64,000 bases of DNA from Arthrobacter sp. zg-Y1110 (GCF_025244865.1 NZ_CP104272.1:2108001-2172000); one strand, 5' to 3'. Numbered from the stretch's first letter, positions 44,846 to 54,005 are shown. A program made the numbers and translations. The notes: generated by a model from the letters alone, not told the origin.

Positions 44846-45331
44846 ATGTTAGTGAAAGAGCGCAGAATCGCACTGCCGGCAATTGCCGCATTTACTTTTG
44901 GCGCTATGTTCCTGTCCGGCTGTTCGGCAGCCGAAACGGCAGAAACAGCGGAAGGTTCCGCTGCCCCGGAGACCCCGGTAACCCAGAGCCCGCGGGCCCC
45001 GTCCGGATCGGCCTTCCCGGTCTCGGCGCCGGACCCGGGTGCAGCTGTCCTCGTTACCCAGATGGAGGACGCGGACGGCGGCAGTTTCGCCGTCCATGGT
45101 CTCCGCAGTGGTGCCGAGGCCCTTACCTTCCACGCAAATTGTGCCCAGGCCAGCACCGTCACCGTTGACGTTGCGAACATCGGCCCTGTGACGTTCTCCT
45201 GTGGGCAGGAGGGCGCAACCACCACCGCGACGGTGGATGTGCGGCCCGCCGCAGGCATCATTGACGTGGCGGTGACCGGGGCGGAAGGCGTTCCCTGGGG
45301 AATGACGATCACTGAGGCAGAACTGCCCTAA
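44846..45331 (+). CDS. Small lipoprotein
   Basis: 161 residues. Signal segment RRIALPAIAAFTFGAMFLSGC with Cys as the lipid site. The mature part begins with a Glu/Thr/Pro-rich linker, then a beta-rich domain with two cysteines (FHANCAQAS and VTFSCGQEG) that may be bridged. Start at 44846 is preceded by GGGGGAACCA; an ATG at 44813 is in the leader. Function unknown. A strong terminator follows. Confidence 0.75.
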   Translation: MLVKERRIALPAIAAFTFGAMFLSGCSAAETAETAEGSAAPETPVTQSPRAPSGSAFPVSAPDPGAAVLVTQMEDADGGSFAVHGLRSGAEALTFHANCAQASTVTVDVANIGPVTFSCGQEGATTTATVDVRPAAGIIDVAVTGAEGVPWGMTITEAELP

Positions 45332-45340
45332 AACGCCAAA

Positions 45341-45376
45341 CGGCCCGTGCCCTGGGACCTCCCAGGGCACGAGCCG
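45341..45376. terminator. Bidirectional terminator
   Basis: CGTGCCCTGGGA and TCCCAGGGCACG form a 12-base stem around CC, extended by CGGC/GCCG with one mismatch, between two convergent genes; an A-rich stretch lies on the left side and a TTCTTG run on the right. Confidence 0.85.
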
Positions 45377-45395
45377 ATTCTTGAAAGCGGGAAAG

Positions 45396-46469
45396 CTACC
45401 CCTCGTCGGTAAGCAGCCCGAGCTCCGCGAGCTGACGGGCCATCCCGGCGCCGTCGGGCGCGTAGATCCAGGGGACGTCCACCGGGGTCTCCCCCGGCTT
45501 GCCCGTCCGTCCACCGGCCAGCACCGCTTCGCCGGCTGACAGCTGGCGGATGGCAATGGCCCGGACGTTCTCCGGGTGGCGTTGGGCGAAGTCGGCGTAG
45601 ATTTCTTCGTCGTGCTGGCCGTTATCGCCGATCAGCAGCCACTTGATGTCCGGGAATTCCTGGGCCAGCCGTTCCAGCTGGCTGCGCTTGTGCGCCTGGC
45701 CGCTGCGGAACCAGCGGTCCGTGGTGGGACCCCAGTCGGTCAGCAGCAGCGGACCGGCCGGATACAGGTTGCGGGTAATGAACCGGGTCAGCGTAGCGGC
45801 GACGTTCCAGGCGCCGGTCGAGAGGTAGAGCACCGGGCCCACGGGGTTTTCCCGTGCCAGGCGGTCCATCATCACAGCCATTCCCGGCGTGGGCGTTCGG
45901 GCGTGCTCATCGAGGACAAAGGTGTTCCAGGCTGCCAGCATCGGCCGTGGAAGGGCGGTGACCATGATGGTGTCGTCAATGTCCGACACCACGCCCACCT
46001 CGGCTGCGGGATCCACCACGTAGACCGGCGCGGTGGTTTCCTCGCCGTCTTCGGAACGGAGCAGGACGGTGGTCCAGCCCGGAGCAAGATCCGCAGGAAG
46101 GACGGCGTCAACCACTCCCCCTCGGTCCGCGGTGACCACATGCTTCTGGTCGCCCACAACCACGGTGACCGTGGCTTTGTTGACCGGCGGGCTCATGAAG
46201 TTCCGCCAGCCGCGGATCCCGTCGGCGATCGCCTTGGACGCCATCGACTTTTCAGCGCCGTCGAAATAACCGGGCTTGGCCAGGATGACCCGGCCAAGTA
46301 CGCGCACCCATTCCGTGGAGCCGTATCCGGTGAAGGGAAGGACTATCTGCACGTCCCCCCGCTTCCGGGCACGTTCATCGCGCCACGCATGCAGGGAATC
46401 CTCCATGCGCATGCCGAGGTGGGCCGCCGGGGTTTTGTCTGCCGGACGGTCTGCGGGGTTTTTTGTCAT
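45396..46469 (-). CDS. App1-family (DUF2183) phosphatase-domain protein
   Basis: 357 residues. The HAD-like nucleophile motif is VVSDIDDTIMVT (DxDxT) near residue 160, followed by LSTGAWNVAATLTRF and WLLIGDNGQHDEEIY, where the Asp residues complete the site. This is the bacterial relative of yeast App1 phosphatidate phosphatase. The N-terminal part has a beta-rich domain. It may dephosphorylate a lipid or related substrate on the cytoplasmic side. Confidence 0.85.
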   Translation of the reverse strand: MTKNPADRPADKTPAAHLGMRMEDSLHAWRDERARKRGDVQIVLPFTGYGSTEWVRVLGRVILAKPGYFDGAEKSMASKAIADGIRGWRNFMSPPVNKATVTVVVGDQKHVVTADRGGVVDAVLPADLAPGWTTVLLRSEDGEETTAPVYVVDPAAEVGVVSDIDDTIMVTALPRPMLAAWNTFVLDEHARTPTPGMAVMMDRLARENPVGPVLYLSTGAWNVAATLTRFITRNLYPAGPLLLTDWGPTTDRWFRSGQAHKRSQLERLAQEFPDIKWLLIGDNGQHDEEIYADFAQRHPENVRAIAIRQLSAGEAVLAGGRTGKPGETPVDVPWIYAPDGAGMARQLAELGLLTDEG

Positions 46470-46531
46470 ATTCCTAGTCTGTCAGATGCTTCGATCGCAG
46501 GTATTTGCCGTTGCTCCGGAGGATCAGCACG

Positions 46532-47629
46532 CTAGATGCGGTACTTTGACCGGACCGGGCAGTCGAACGGATCCCGGGCGGAGAGCCCCACCTCGTTGAG
46601 GTACCGAACCACAATGGCGTAGGACTGCACGAGCGTGGTCTCGGTGTAAGGGATGGAATGCTTGGAGCAGTGTTCCTTCACCAGTTCGCTGGCCCGGGCC
46701 AGCGACGGCCGGGGCATGCTCGGGAACAGGTGGTGCTCCACCTGGTAGTTCAGTCCACCCATCAGGGTGTTCATGCCGCGGCCCACAATGTTCCGGGAAG
46801 TCAGAACCTGGCGGCTAAGGAAATCGACCTTGGAGTCCCTGGGGAGAATCGGCATGCCCTTGTGGTTCGGGGCGAACGAAGCACCCATGTACACGCCGAA
46901 GACTGCCAGCTGCACACCGATGAAGGCGAAGGCCATTCCCACCGGCAGGAAGAAGAACACGGCAGCCAGGTACAGGCCCAGGCGGGTGAAGACCATGACC
47001 AGTTCGGAAATGCGTCCCTTGACCTGCTTGTTCGCAAACAGGTGCTTGATGGACGTCGCATGCAGGTTGATGCCCTCCAGCATCAGCAGCGGGAAGAACA
47101 GCCATCCCTGGCGGCGTGCGAACCAGGCCATGAAGCCCTTCTGCCGTGCCGCCTGCTCCGGAAGGAAGGAAATGGTGTCCATGTCGATGTCCGGGTCCTT
47201 GCCCACCGTGTTGGGGTTGGCATGGTGCCGGCTGTGCTTGTTCATCCACCACTGGTAACTGATGCCGACGACGGCGTTTGCCACGAACTTGCCGGCCCGG
47301 TCATTAGCCGGCCCCGATTCGAAGACCTGCCGGTGCGAGGCCTCGTGCGCAATAAACGCGAGCTGCGTCAGGAGGATGCCCAGCGCCGCGGCGATGAGCA
47401 GCTGGAACCAGCTCTCCCCGATAAAGAAAGACCCTGTGGCAGCGGCAACCAGGCCGATGCACAGGAACACGAAAGTGGTGATGTAGAAAGAGCTCCGGCG
47501 CTTCAGCAGGCCTTCGTCGCGGACGGCTTTGAGCAGTCCGGAGTAGGTGCTGGTGACGTTATTCCGGCGCGGCTTCTTTTCGCTCGGGACTTCTTCAACG
47601 GGTGCAGTGGAGGATGCGGTTAAGCTCAT
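46532..47629 (-). CDS. Membrane fatty-acid desaturase
   Basis: 365 residues. The three histidine boxes of acyl-CoA/acyl-lipid desaturases are HEASHR, HSRHHANPN and QVEHHLFP, binding a diiron centre on the cytoplasmic face. Membrane helix pairs lie at about 50-95 and 190-235. The absence of a fused cytochrome b5 domain and the QVEHHLFP box place it with delta-6/linoleoyl-type front-end desaturases. The ATG at 47629 follows AGAAGG. Confidence 0.9.
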   Translation of the reverse strand: MSLTASSTAPVEEVPSEKKPRRNNVTSTYSGLLKAVRDEGLLKRRSSFYITTFVFLCIGLVAAATGSFFIGESWFQLLIAAALGILLTQLAFIAHEASHRQVFESGPANDRAGKFVANAVVGISYQWWMNKHSRHHANPNTVGKDPDIDMDTISFLPEQAARQKGFMAWFARRQGWLFFPLLMLEGINLHATSIKHLFANKQVKGRISELVMVFTRLGLYLAAVFFFLPVGMAFAFIGVQLAVFGVYMGASFAPNHKGMPILPRDSKVDFLSRQVLTSRNIVGRGMNTLMGGLNYQVEHHLFPSMPRPSLARASELVKEHCSKHSIPYTETTLVQSYAIVVRYLNEVGLSARDPFDCPVRSKYRI

Positions 47630-47812
47630 GCGGCCTTCTGGTGGTGTACGACTTCCCAGTCGGCGTGGCGAGCGGTTTCGCTCTGCGGATGTGACCACCC
47701 TAACCCGGAAGTCTGGTGTTTGTCTGTGACATTGCGCTGCTGCTGCCGAGCGTTGCGTGCTGGAGGGTGCGGTGTTCCGCGTTTAGGGTGGGTGCAGACA
47801 ACGGAGGTCACC

Positions 47813-49114
47813 ATGGGTAACCGCAACGACGCCGGGACTCCGGCTCCCCCTCTGCAACTGTTCCCGCCCGGCTTTCCGGGAACACCGGATCCATCCGGAA
47901 CAGCAGTGTCCCGTCCCTGGCTGACCCCCGAAACCTATTGGCCCGCATTGTCGGAGGCCACCGCGGCACTGCCCGCACCGGTGGCGGTGCTGGGGCTGGA
48001 GGCTCTTCGGTCCAACGCTGCGGACCTGCTCCGGCGCGCGGGCGGCGTGCCCCTGCGGGTTGCCAGCAAGTCCCTCCGCGTCCGCGGCGTCATAGAGGCA
48101 CTGCTTCAGCTTCCCGGTTTTCGGGGCGTCTTCGGTTACACACTCTCCGAAGCCCTCTGGCTGGCGGAGCGGTGCACGGATGTTTTGGTGGGATATCCCA
48201 GCACGGACCGGGCGGCCCTCACCCGGCTCCTCGGCGACGAACGGCTGGCCTCCCGGGTAACCCTGATGGTCGACGACGAGTCCCAGCTGGACCTGGTGGA
48301 TGCCCTGGCGCCGGCGGGGAAGCGCCCGGAAGTGCGTATCTGCCTGGATGCGGATGCCTCCTGGCAGGCGCCGGCGCTGGGCTTCATCGGCACCCGGCGG
48401 TCTCCCCTGCACACCCCGGACGACGCCGTCGGGCTGGGCCGCCGGATTGCCGCCCGGCCGGGCTTCGCGCTGGTGGGTTTGATGATGTACGAAGCCCAGG
48501 TGGCCGGCGTGGGCGATGCGGTTCCCGGGGCAGGCCCACGGAATGTCCTGATGCGGCACCTGCAGCCGCGGTCCATGGCCGAGCTCCTCGGCCGCAGGCA
48601 GCTCATTGCCGGGCGGCTGCGCGATCTGGCCCCGCTCGAATTCGTGAACGGCGGCGGCACCGGCTCCATCGAAGCCACGCGCGCGGACCCGGCGGTCACC
48701 GAGATTACGGCCGGTTCCGGACTCTTCGGCGGACACCTGTTCGACAACTACCGTGCGTTTACGCCGGCCCCCGCAGCAGCCTACGCGTTCGACGTCGTCC
48801 GCCGTCCGACGTCGGACACCGCTACCGTGCTGGGCGGCGGATGGATCGCTTCGGGGCCGCCGGGAGCCAGCCGCCTCCCGCGTCCGGTCTGGCCGCCGGA
48901 CCTGCGTTTCCTCCCGCGTGAGGGGGCGGGAGAGGTACAGACTCCCCTGCGCGGTGCGGCCGCCGGGACGCTGCATCCCGGTGACCGCGTCTGGTTCCGG
49001 CACGCCAAGAGCGGCGAGCCGGCCGAACACCTCAACGAGTACCAGGTCGTGGACGGCGGGAAGATCGTGGACACGTTGCCCACCTACCGCGGCGAGGGGA
49101 AGGCGTTCCTGTGA
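47813..49114 (+). CDS. PLP-dependent amino acid deaminase/aldolase (D-threonine aldolase-like)
   Basis: 433 residues. N-terminal alanine-racemase-type barrel with the PLP lysine in LRVASKSLRVRGV. FVNGGGTGSIEAT binds the cofactor phosphate, and the C-terminal beta domain has WFRHAKSGEPAEHLNEYQ with His/Cys-type metal positions seen in D-threonine aldolases. CGGAGG precedes the ATG at 47813. It overlaps the next gene by 4 bases. Physiological substrate unknown; divergent from the desaturase. Confidence 0.83.
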   Translation: MGNRNDAGTPAPPLQLFPPGFPGTPDPSGTAVSRPWLTPETYWPALSEATAALPAPVAVLGLEALRSNAADLLRRAGGVPLRVASKSLRVRGVIEALLQLPGFRGVFGYTLSEALWLAERCTDVLVGYPSTDRAALTRLLGDERLASRVTLMVDDESQLDLVDALAPAGKRPEVRICLDADASWQAPALGFIGTRRSPLHTPDDAVGLGRRIAARPGFALVGLMMYEAQVAGVGDAVPGAGPRNVLMRHLQPRSMAELLGRRQLIAGRLRDLAPLEFVNGGGTGSIEATRADPAVTEITAGSGLFGGHLFDNYRAFTPAPAAAYAFDVVRRPTSDTATVLGGGWIASGPPGASRLPRPVWPPDLRFLPREGAGEVQTPLRGAAAGTLHPGDRVWFRHAKSGEPAEHLNEYQVVDGGKIVDTLPTYRGEGKAFL

Positions 49115-50418
49115 GGGCGGCGGGCCCCGGGTGGGAAAACTGGGGACGGAACGTTACTGCGGAACCGCTCCGCGTGGAGCGGCCGCTCGATACCGCCGGC
49201 CTCCAGCGGTGCGTGGCCGACGCGGCCGGTGCCGGGCAGCGGGTCAAGGCCGTGGGGGCAGGCCACAGCTTCACCGACATTGCCGCCACCGACGGCGTCC
49301 AGCTGGATCTCAGTGCCCTGCAGGGGGTAGTCGAAGCGGACACCGGAAGGTTCCGGGTGCGGTTACAGGCCGGCACATGGCTGCATCGGATTCCGGCGCT
49401 GCTGGAACCTTATGGACTGGCAATGCCGAACCTCGGCGACATTGACCGGCAGTCCATCGCCGGTGCAGTTTCCACCGGGACGCACGGAACGGGCGCCGGG
49501 TTCGGCGGGATGGCCACCCAAGTGGTGGGCGTGACCGTGGTCCAGCCCGACGGCGGCCTGCTCAGCGTGCGCGGCGACGATCCCCTGCTTCCGGCCGTCG
49601 CCCTCGGACTGGGCGCCCTGGGCGTCATCGCCGACGTCACCCTCCAGTGCGTACCCGCATTCGTACTCAAGGCCGAGGAGCGATCCGAACCCCTGGCGGA
49701 TGTGCTCGAGGGACTAAACGACAGGGTGAAGGCAACCGACCATTTTGAGTTTTACTGGTTTCCGCACACCGGCCGCGCTGCCACCAAGGCGAACACCCGC
49801 CTGCCCGGCTCTGCCCGCTGCCGTCCGCCCGGTCCCGCTGCGCGCTGGATTAACGACTCCCTGCTGGCAAACACCGTGTTCCGGGGTACCTGTGCCGTGG
49901 GCAGTGCGGTCCCGGCGGTTGTCCCTGCCGTGAACGCCGCAGCGGCACGGCTGCTCGGCGGCCGGGACTATTCGGACGCCTCGGCGCGGGTCTTCACCAC
50001 CCGGCGCAACGTGAGGTTCCGGGAGATGGAGTACGCCGTTCCGGCGGACAGCGTGGCCCCGGCCTTCTCCGCCCTGCGGGAGCTGATCGAGGAGCGCGGT
50101 TGGCGGATCTCGTTTCCCGTGGAGGTCCGCTGGGCGGCGGCTGATGACCGCTGGCTGTCCACCGCGTACGGCCGGGAGACAGCCTATATTGCCGTGCACC
50201 GCTATTACCGGGAGGACTTCGCCGAGTACTTCAACGCCGTCGAGGAACTTATGCTCGCCCACGGCGGGCGGCCGCATTGGGGCAAGCTGCATTCGCTGGA
50301 GGCGGCAGCACTGGCGGAGCGGTACCCGCGCTTCAAGGACTTCCTGGCGGTACGGGAGCAGCTGGATCCGGACCGGGTCTTCGCCAACGCCTATCTGGAC
50401 CGGGTGCTGGGCGCCTAA
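49111..50418 (+). CDS. FAD-dependent sugar-lactone oxidase
   Basis: 435 residues. The PCMH-type FAD-binding domain spans about 12-180 with AVGAGHSFTDIA and AGAVSTGTHGTGAGFGG. The C-terminal D-arabinono-lactone oxidase domain ends with GRPHWGKLHSLEAAALAERY, where HWGKxH is the family signature. GTG start at 49111, translationally coupled to the aldolase-like gene. It should oxidise an aldonolactone or related sugar alcohol using oxygen. Confidence 0.9.
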   Translation: MRAAGPGWENWGRNVTAEPLRVERPLDTAGLQRCVADAAGAGQRVKAVGAGHSFTDIAATDGVQLDLSALQGVVEADTGRFRVRLQAGTWLHRIPALLEPYGLAMPNLGDIDRQSIAGAVSTGTHGTGAGFGGMATQVVGVTVVQPDGGLLSVRGDDPLLPAVALGLGALGVIADVTLQCVPAFVLKAEERSEPLADVLEGLNDRVKATDHFEFYWFPHTGRAATKANTRLPGSARCRPPGPAARWINDSLLANTVFRGTCAVGSAVPAVVPAVNAAAARLLGGRDYSDASARVFTTRRNVRFREMEYAVPADSVAPAFSALRELIEERGWRISFPVEVRWAAADDRWLSTAYGRETAYIAVHRYYREDFAEYFNAVEELMLAHGGRPHWGKLHSLEAAALAERYPRFKDFLAVREQLDPDRVFANAYLDRVLGA

Positions 50419-50474
50419 CGGCCATCGCGCCGGAGTCACCGTACGATGGTCTGCAGCCGACCCGAAGGAGTGCC

Positions 50475-51179
50475 GTGACCGCCGCGCCCGCCCAAAGCCA
50501 GACCACCGTCCTGCCCCGCTCGTGGTGGTGGGGTTTCCTGCCGTTCGCAGCAGCCTCTGCCGTTCATATCGGGGCGCGGGCGGTCGAAGCCACCGACATC
50601 GCCGAGCCCACCAAGCTCACCCTGATGCCGTTGCTTGCCATCGCCGCCCTGTGGGGCGCGCGCGGCGTCGTCCGCGGGCCTGCCGGCCGGATGCTGCCGG
50701 CGGCCCTATTGCTTACGGCCCTGTTCTTCTCCTGGATCGGTGACGGCGCGGCCGCGTTCTTCCCGTCGGCACCGGAACTGCCGGTAATGCTCGGCTCCTT
50801 CGGGCTCGCCCACGTCTGTTACATCTGGCTCCTGGCCCGGTACGCCGCTGCAGGGAGAATCCCGCGGTGGGCACTGGTCTTCCCGCTGTGGTGGGTGCTG
50901 ATGCTCGTGGTGCTGTGGCCTGCGCTGGGCGGTCTGGCCCCGGCCGTGGCCGCGTACGGCATTGTCCTCGCCGGCACTGCGGCGACGGCGGCGCGGTGCC
51001 GGCCGATGGTGGCAGCCGGCGGCCTGCTGTTCCTGGCCTCGGACACGATCCTGTCCGGCCGGATCTTCCTGCCCGAGCAGATGCCTGACTGGACCAATCC
51101 CCTGGTCATGCTGACCTACTGTGCGGGGCAGGCCCTTATTGTTGCCGGGGTGCTTCGGACCTGGCGGGACGGACGCTGA
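50475..51179 (+). CDS. Lysoplasmalogenase-like (YhhN/TMEM86) membrane protein
   Basis: 234 residues, about eight membrane helices. Family features are TKLTLMPLLAIAAL near the start, FFSWIGDGAAAFFP (SxxGD motif) in the middle and FLASDTILSGRIFL (SD motif) later, acidic residues thought to form the catalytic site. YhhN-type enzymes hydrolyse the vinyl ether of lysoplasmalogen. GTG start with GAAGGAG upstream, 56 bases after the oxidase gene; probably the same transcript. Confidence 0.85.
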   Translation: MTAAPAQSQTTVLPRSWWWGFLPFAAASAVHIGARAVEATDIAEPTKLTLMPLLAIAALWGARGVVRGPAGRMLPAALLLTALFFSWIGDGAAAFFPSAPELPVMLGSFGLAHVCYIWLLARYAAAGRIPRWALVFPLWWVLMLVVLWPALGGLAPAVAAYGIVLAGTAATAARCRPMVAAGGLLFLASDTILSGRIFLPEQMPDWTNPLVMLTYCAGQALIVAGVLRTWRDGR

Positions 51180-51203
51180 GGGTCCAGTCCCGGCGGAAGC
51201 GCC

Positions 51204-51944
51204 TCATCCCTCCGCGGGCCGTATCATCGGCGGGCTGAGGTACTCGTCCTTGACGGTGAACACCGCTGCGGGGGCGCCCTTCCCGCGGACGACCTTGCGT
51301 CCGGTGTCGCGCAGGGCGCCGGTCATCTTGCGGGTGAAGTTCCCGGCGTCGAGCTTGTCCGTGTTCCACACGGCCTGGTACACCCGGCGCAGCTGGTAGA
51401 GGGCGAATTCCTCAGGCAGGAGCCTGGCTGCAGTGAGGGTGTATTCGATCTTGCCCGCAAGGCGGTCCAGGGCCGCGGTGAGGATCTCGCGGTGGTCGAA
51501 GGCCAGCGTCTCATTGGCGAGGACGTCATACACGGGCATCCACTGCGCGGCTGCGGTGTCGGTGCCCGGGTTCAGTGCCGGCAGGGCACTGCCGTCGGTT
51601 GCGAGCAGCGCCAGGTGGGCGACGGACACGACGCGCATGCGCGGGTCACGAACAGGTGAGCTGTAGGTGGCGAGCTGCTCGACGTAGGCGCGGTGCGCCC
51701 CCAGATCCAGCCCGGTTTCCTCCTGCAGCTCGCGCCAGGCGGCCGTGAGGGCATCCTCATCCGCCCCCACGAAGCCGCCGGGCAGCGCCAGGGCAGCCTT
51801 GAAGGGGTGCCCTCCGCGGCGGACGAATGCTGCATGGAGGGTGCTTCCTTTGACGGCGAAGACGACCAGATCCACGGTCAGCGCCACGGAGGGATACTCC
51901 CTGGGCGCGTAGTCCTGAAGGAACTGCTCTTCTTCGGTGGCCAT
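51204..51944 (-). CDS. nrtR: NrtR-type NUDIX transcriptional regulator
   Basis: 246 residues. NUDIX domain at about 15-150 with a complete box, GGFVGADEDALTAAWRELQE then ETG, so ADP-ribose hydrolysis may be retained. C-terminal winged helix at about 155-235 (EFALYQLRRVYQAVW then RKMTGALRDTGRKVVRG). NrtR proteins sense ADP-ribose and repress NAD genes. It follows nadR with overlapping TGATG in a pnuC-nadR-nrtR operon, and a GT-N7-AC palindrome lies before pnuC. Distinct from the degenerate NUDIX regulator at 24 kb. Confidence 0.85.
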   Translation of the reverse strand: MATEEEQFLQDYAPREYPSVALTVDLVVFAVKGSTLHAAFVRRGGHPFKAALALPGGFVGADEDALTAAWRELQEETGLDLGAHRAYVEQLATYSSPVRDPRMRVVSVAHLALLATDGSALPALNPGTDTAAAQWMPVYDVLANETLAFDHREILTAALDRLAGKIEYTLTAARLLPEEFALYQLRRVYQAVWNTDKLDAGNFTRKMTGALRDTGRKVVRGKGAPAAVFTVKDEYLSPPMIRPAEG

Positions 51945-53050
51945 CAGGCTCCTGTCAGTACCGTCCGCTTTGCCCAGGGCGGTGAGGTGAAGCGGTTCCG
52001 CTGGGCGATGATGAGGTCGATTATCCCAGTTGCCGTGGATATCCGCTCCTCCGGAGTGCCGGAAACGAGGATCCAGGAGTGCCCGGCTGCCGTGAGCTCC
52101 TCCTTGAACCACTCGGTCATCTCGGCGCGGGGGTGCTCGGCCTCGCGCCAGCCGTCGTCCTCGAACGCGACGCCGTCGTGGTCGGTAATGAGGTAGAGGT
52201 CGCGGCGGGGCAGCCGGTCGACGGCATGGTAGGAACCATAGCTTTGCTCACCGATGTACACCCGCTCAAAGAGGGAGGTGGTGATCACATCCGTGTCGGC
52301 GATGACCAGCGGACACCGCGCGGCGGCTTCGTTTTCCATCTCGTTCTGCCGTTCACCGATGACGGCAAAATCCTCCGCGGTCCAGACCATGTCGGACAGG
52401 ACGGCGTCGGGCTTTGTTTCCTGCACTGCGGCGAACTTGTCGTAGGTGTACTGGCGGCCGAATTCGGGAACGTCGACGAGCTCGGGGAAGCTTGCCCGGT
52501 AGTGCTCGGTCAGGGCCCGGGCGAGGGTGGTGGTGCCGGTGGATTCGGCTCCCACGACGATGATGCGCACGGCCAGGTCCTGCCGGGCACCTTTGATGAT
52601 GTTCCGCCAGGCTGCGCTGAGGTCATCCCGGCAGAGGGTGCCGCTGACGGGATAGGCGGTGCGGAGCCTGTCGACCATGACGTGGGCCGCGCCGAAGTCC
52701 TGCGCCAGTTCGCTGCCGTAATCCTCGGAGCTGAAGACGGCGTCGACGGTTGTGATTCCCTTCAGCTTGAGGGCGATGCGCAATGCCTCGTTATGCGCCT
52801 TCCAGATGGTCCGGGAGTTGTAGTCCACGGGGCAGTCATCAGGCATCCCGATCACGGATACGTTGGTCTCCGCGAACTCGGCGGCAAGCCACTTCACCCG
52901 GTCTTCAAGGGTGATGCTCTCAAACCTGCTGCTCAGGATGACGACTGCGAGCTTGGTGCACTGCTCCGCTGCCCGGGCAATGAGGTGCCGGTGGCCGACG
53001 TGCGGCGGATAGAACTTGCCGATCACGACACCCTGTCCAAACAGGTTCAT
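51944..53050 (-). CDS. nadR: NadR-like NMN adenylyltransferase / ribosylnicotinamide kinase
   Basis: 368 residues with two catalytic domains. The nucleotidyltransferase part has GKFYPPHVGHRHLI (HxGH at residues 16-19) near the N-terminus. The kinase part has Walker A VVGAESTGTTTLA near residue 175 and later VIADTDVITTS. It phosphorylates nicotinamide riboside brought in by PnuC and adenylates NMN to NAD. No N-terminal repressor helix-turn-helix is present, unlike E. coli NadR. The start at 53050 overlaps pnuC by 4 bases. Confidence 0.92.
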   Translation of the reverse strand: MNLFGQGVVIGKFYPPHVGHRHLIARAAEQCTKLAVVILSSRFESITLEDRVKWLAAEFAETNVSVIGMPDDCPVDYNSRTIWKAHNEALRIALKLKGITTVDAVFSSEDYGSELAQDFGAAHVMVDRLRTAYPVSGTLCRDDLSAAWRNIIKGARQDLAVRIIVVGAESTGTTTLARALTEHYRASFPELVDVPEFGRQYTYDKFAAVQETKPDAVLSDMVWTAEDFAVIGERQNEMENEAAARCPLVIADTDVITTSLFERVYIGEQSYGSYHAVDRLPRRDLYLITDHDGVAFEDDGWREAEHPRAEMTEWFKEELTAAGHSWILVSGTPEERISTATGIIDLIIAQRNRFTSPPWAKRTVLTGA

Positions 53051-53709
53051 GCCGGTATCTTTCCGGCTGCAGCAGCCGGGCTGGCGGCCGCGGTGCGCGT
53101 GCGCTTCCAGTCGATCAGACCGTAGACGCAAAGTGCGGTGAAACCGATGTAGAGGACGCCGGTGAGGTTGAGTCCGCGGGAGAAGTACAGCGGAACGCTG
53201 ACGAGGTCGATGGCAATCCAGACGTACCAGTGCTGGAAAATCTTCTTGGCCTGCGCGTAAGTGGCCAGGAGCGACGCGGCCAGGACGAAGGCATCGGGCC
53301 AGGGAACCTCGGAGTCGGTTCCGTGGGTGAGGATCATGGCGATCCCCGCGGTGGCCAGGACGACGGCGGCGATGCCGGCGATCACCTCGTTCCGGCTGGC
53401 GTCACGGATGGGCAGGTCGCTTTTCTGCTCCGTGTTCTTGGCGCCGCGGACCCAGTTGTACCACCCGTAAACGGACACGGCGGCGAACACGGCCTGCAGG
53501 AGAGTCTCCCCGTAAAGCCCGGCGCCGAAGAAGAGGACCATAAACGCGATGTTGTTGATGATGCCCACGGGCCAGTTCCAGGCCTTCTGCCGGGCCACAC
53601 CGTAGACGCAGGCTGCACCGGTGACGAACCCGATGACTTCGATCCAGCTGACGGGTGCTCCAAGCAGGGATGCTGCCGGCGAGTTCATCCAGTCCAGTAC
53701 TGCATTCAT
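53047..53709 (-). CDS. pnuC: Nicotinamide riboside transporter PnuC
   Basis: 220 residues, about seven membrane helices. Family signature YGWYNWVRG (WxxWxxG-type) lies in the middle, and AWNWPVGIINNIAFMVLFFG and YVWIAIDLVSVPLYFSRGL are typical. Start ATG at 53709 follows CAGGAGAG. First gene of the operon with nadR and nrtR; the palindrome at 53726-53742 lies immediately upstream. Facilitated import with trapping by NadR phosphorylation is the known mechanism. Confidence 0.92.
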   Translation of the reverse strand: MNAVLDWMNSPAASLLGAPVSWIEVIGFVTGAACVYGVARQKAWNWPVGIINNIAFMVLFFGAGLYGETLLQAVFAAVSVYGWYNWVRGAKNTEQKSDLPIRDASRNEVIAGIAAVVLATAGIAMILTHGTDSEVPWPDAFVLAASLLATYAQAKKIFQHWYVWIAIDLVSVPLYFSRGLNLTGVLYIGFTALCVYGLIDWKRTRTAAASPAAAAGKIPA

Positions 53710-53725
53710 GACGCTCTCCTGATTT

Positions 53726-53742
53726 ATTGTCAGTGTGACAAT
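53726..53742. promoter_or_regulatory. NrtR operator candidate upstream of pnuC
   Basis: ATTGTCAGTGTGACAAT is a perfect 7-3-7 palindrome with the GT-N7-AC core reported for NrtR sites. It lies 16 bases before the pnuC start, where binding would block transcription or its start. Confidence 0.8.
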
Positions 53743-53834
53743 GAGTAGCCTAGGGCCGATGGGGAGAGAACGGAAGACCTGGTGCGGACCAGTATTGAGA
53801 GCTACGTCACAACGAACCGGAGCATTCCGGGCAC

Positions 53835-53875
53835 TAAAAAACCGCCGGACACAGGATTTCCCGTGTTCCAGCGGT
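53835..53875 (-). terminator. Terminator of the tRNA-Ala unit
   Basis: On the minus strand a hairpin built from ACCGC/GCGGT and GGACAC/GTGTTC is followed by six T residues (A tract 53835-53840 on plus), six bases downstream of the first tRNA. Confidence 0.7.
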
Positions 53876-53880
53876 CTTGT

Positions 53881-53956
53881 TGGTGGAGCTGAGGGGACTC
53901 GAACCCCTGACCCCCTGCATGCCATGCAGGTGCGCTACCAGCTGCGCCACAGCCCC
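53881..53956 (-). tRNA. tRNA-Ala(GGC)
   Basis: 76 bases with the CCA end encoded. Acceptor GGGGCTG pairs with CAGCTCC; anticodon stem CCTGC/GCAGG holds the loop ATGGCAT with anticodon GGC; the T arm has GGTTCGAGTCC. Reads GCC codons, the commonest Ala codon in this GC-rich genome. Identical to the neighbouring copy. Confidence 0.97.
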
Positions 53957-54005
53957 AAACTTTCAGTGATTTTCCACCGCAAACCCTCCGGCTTCCCGAA
54001 GGTTT

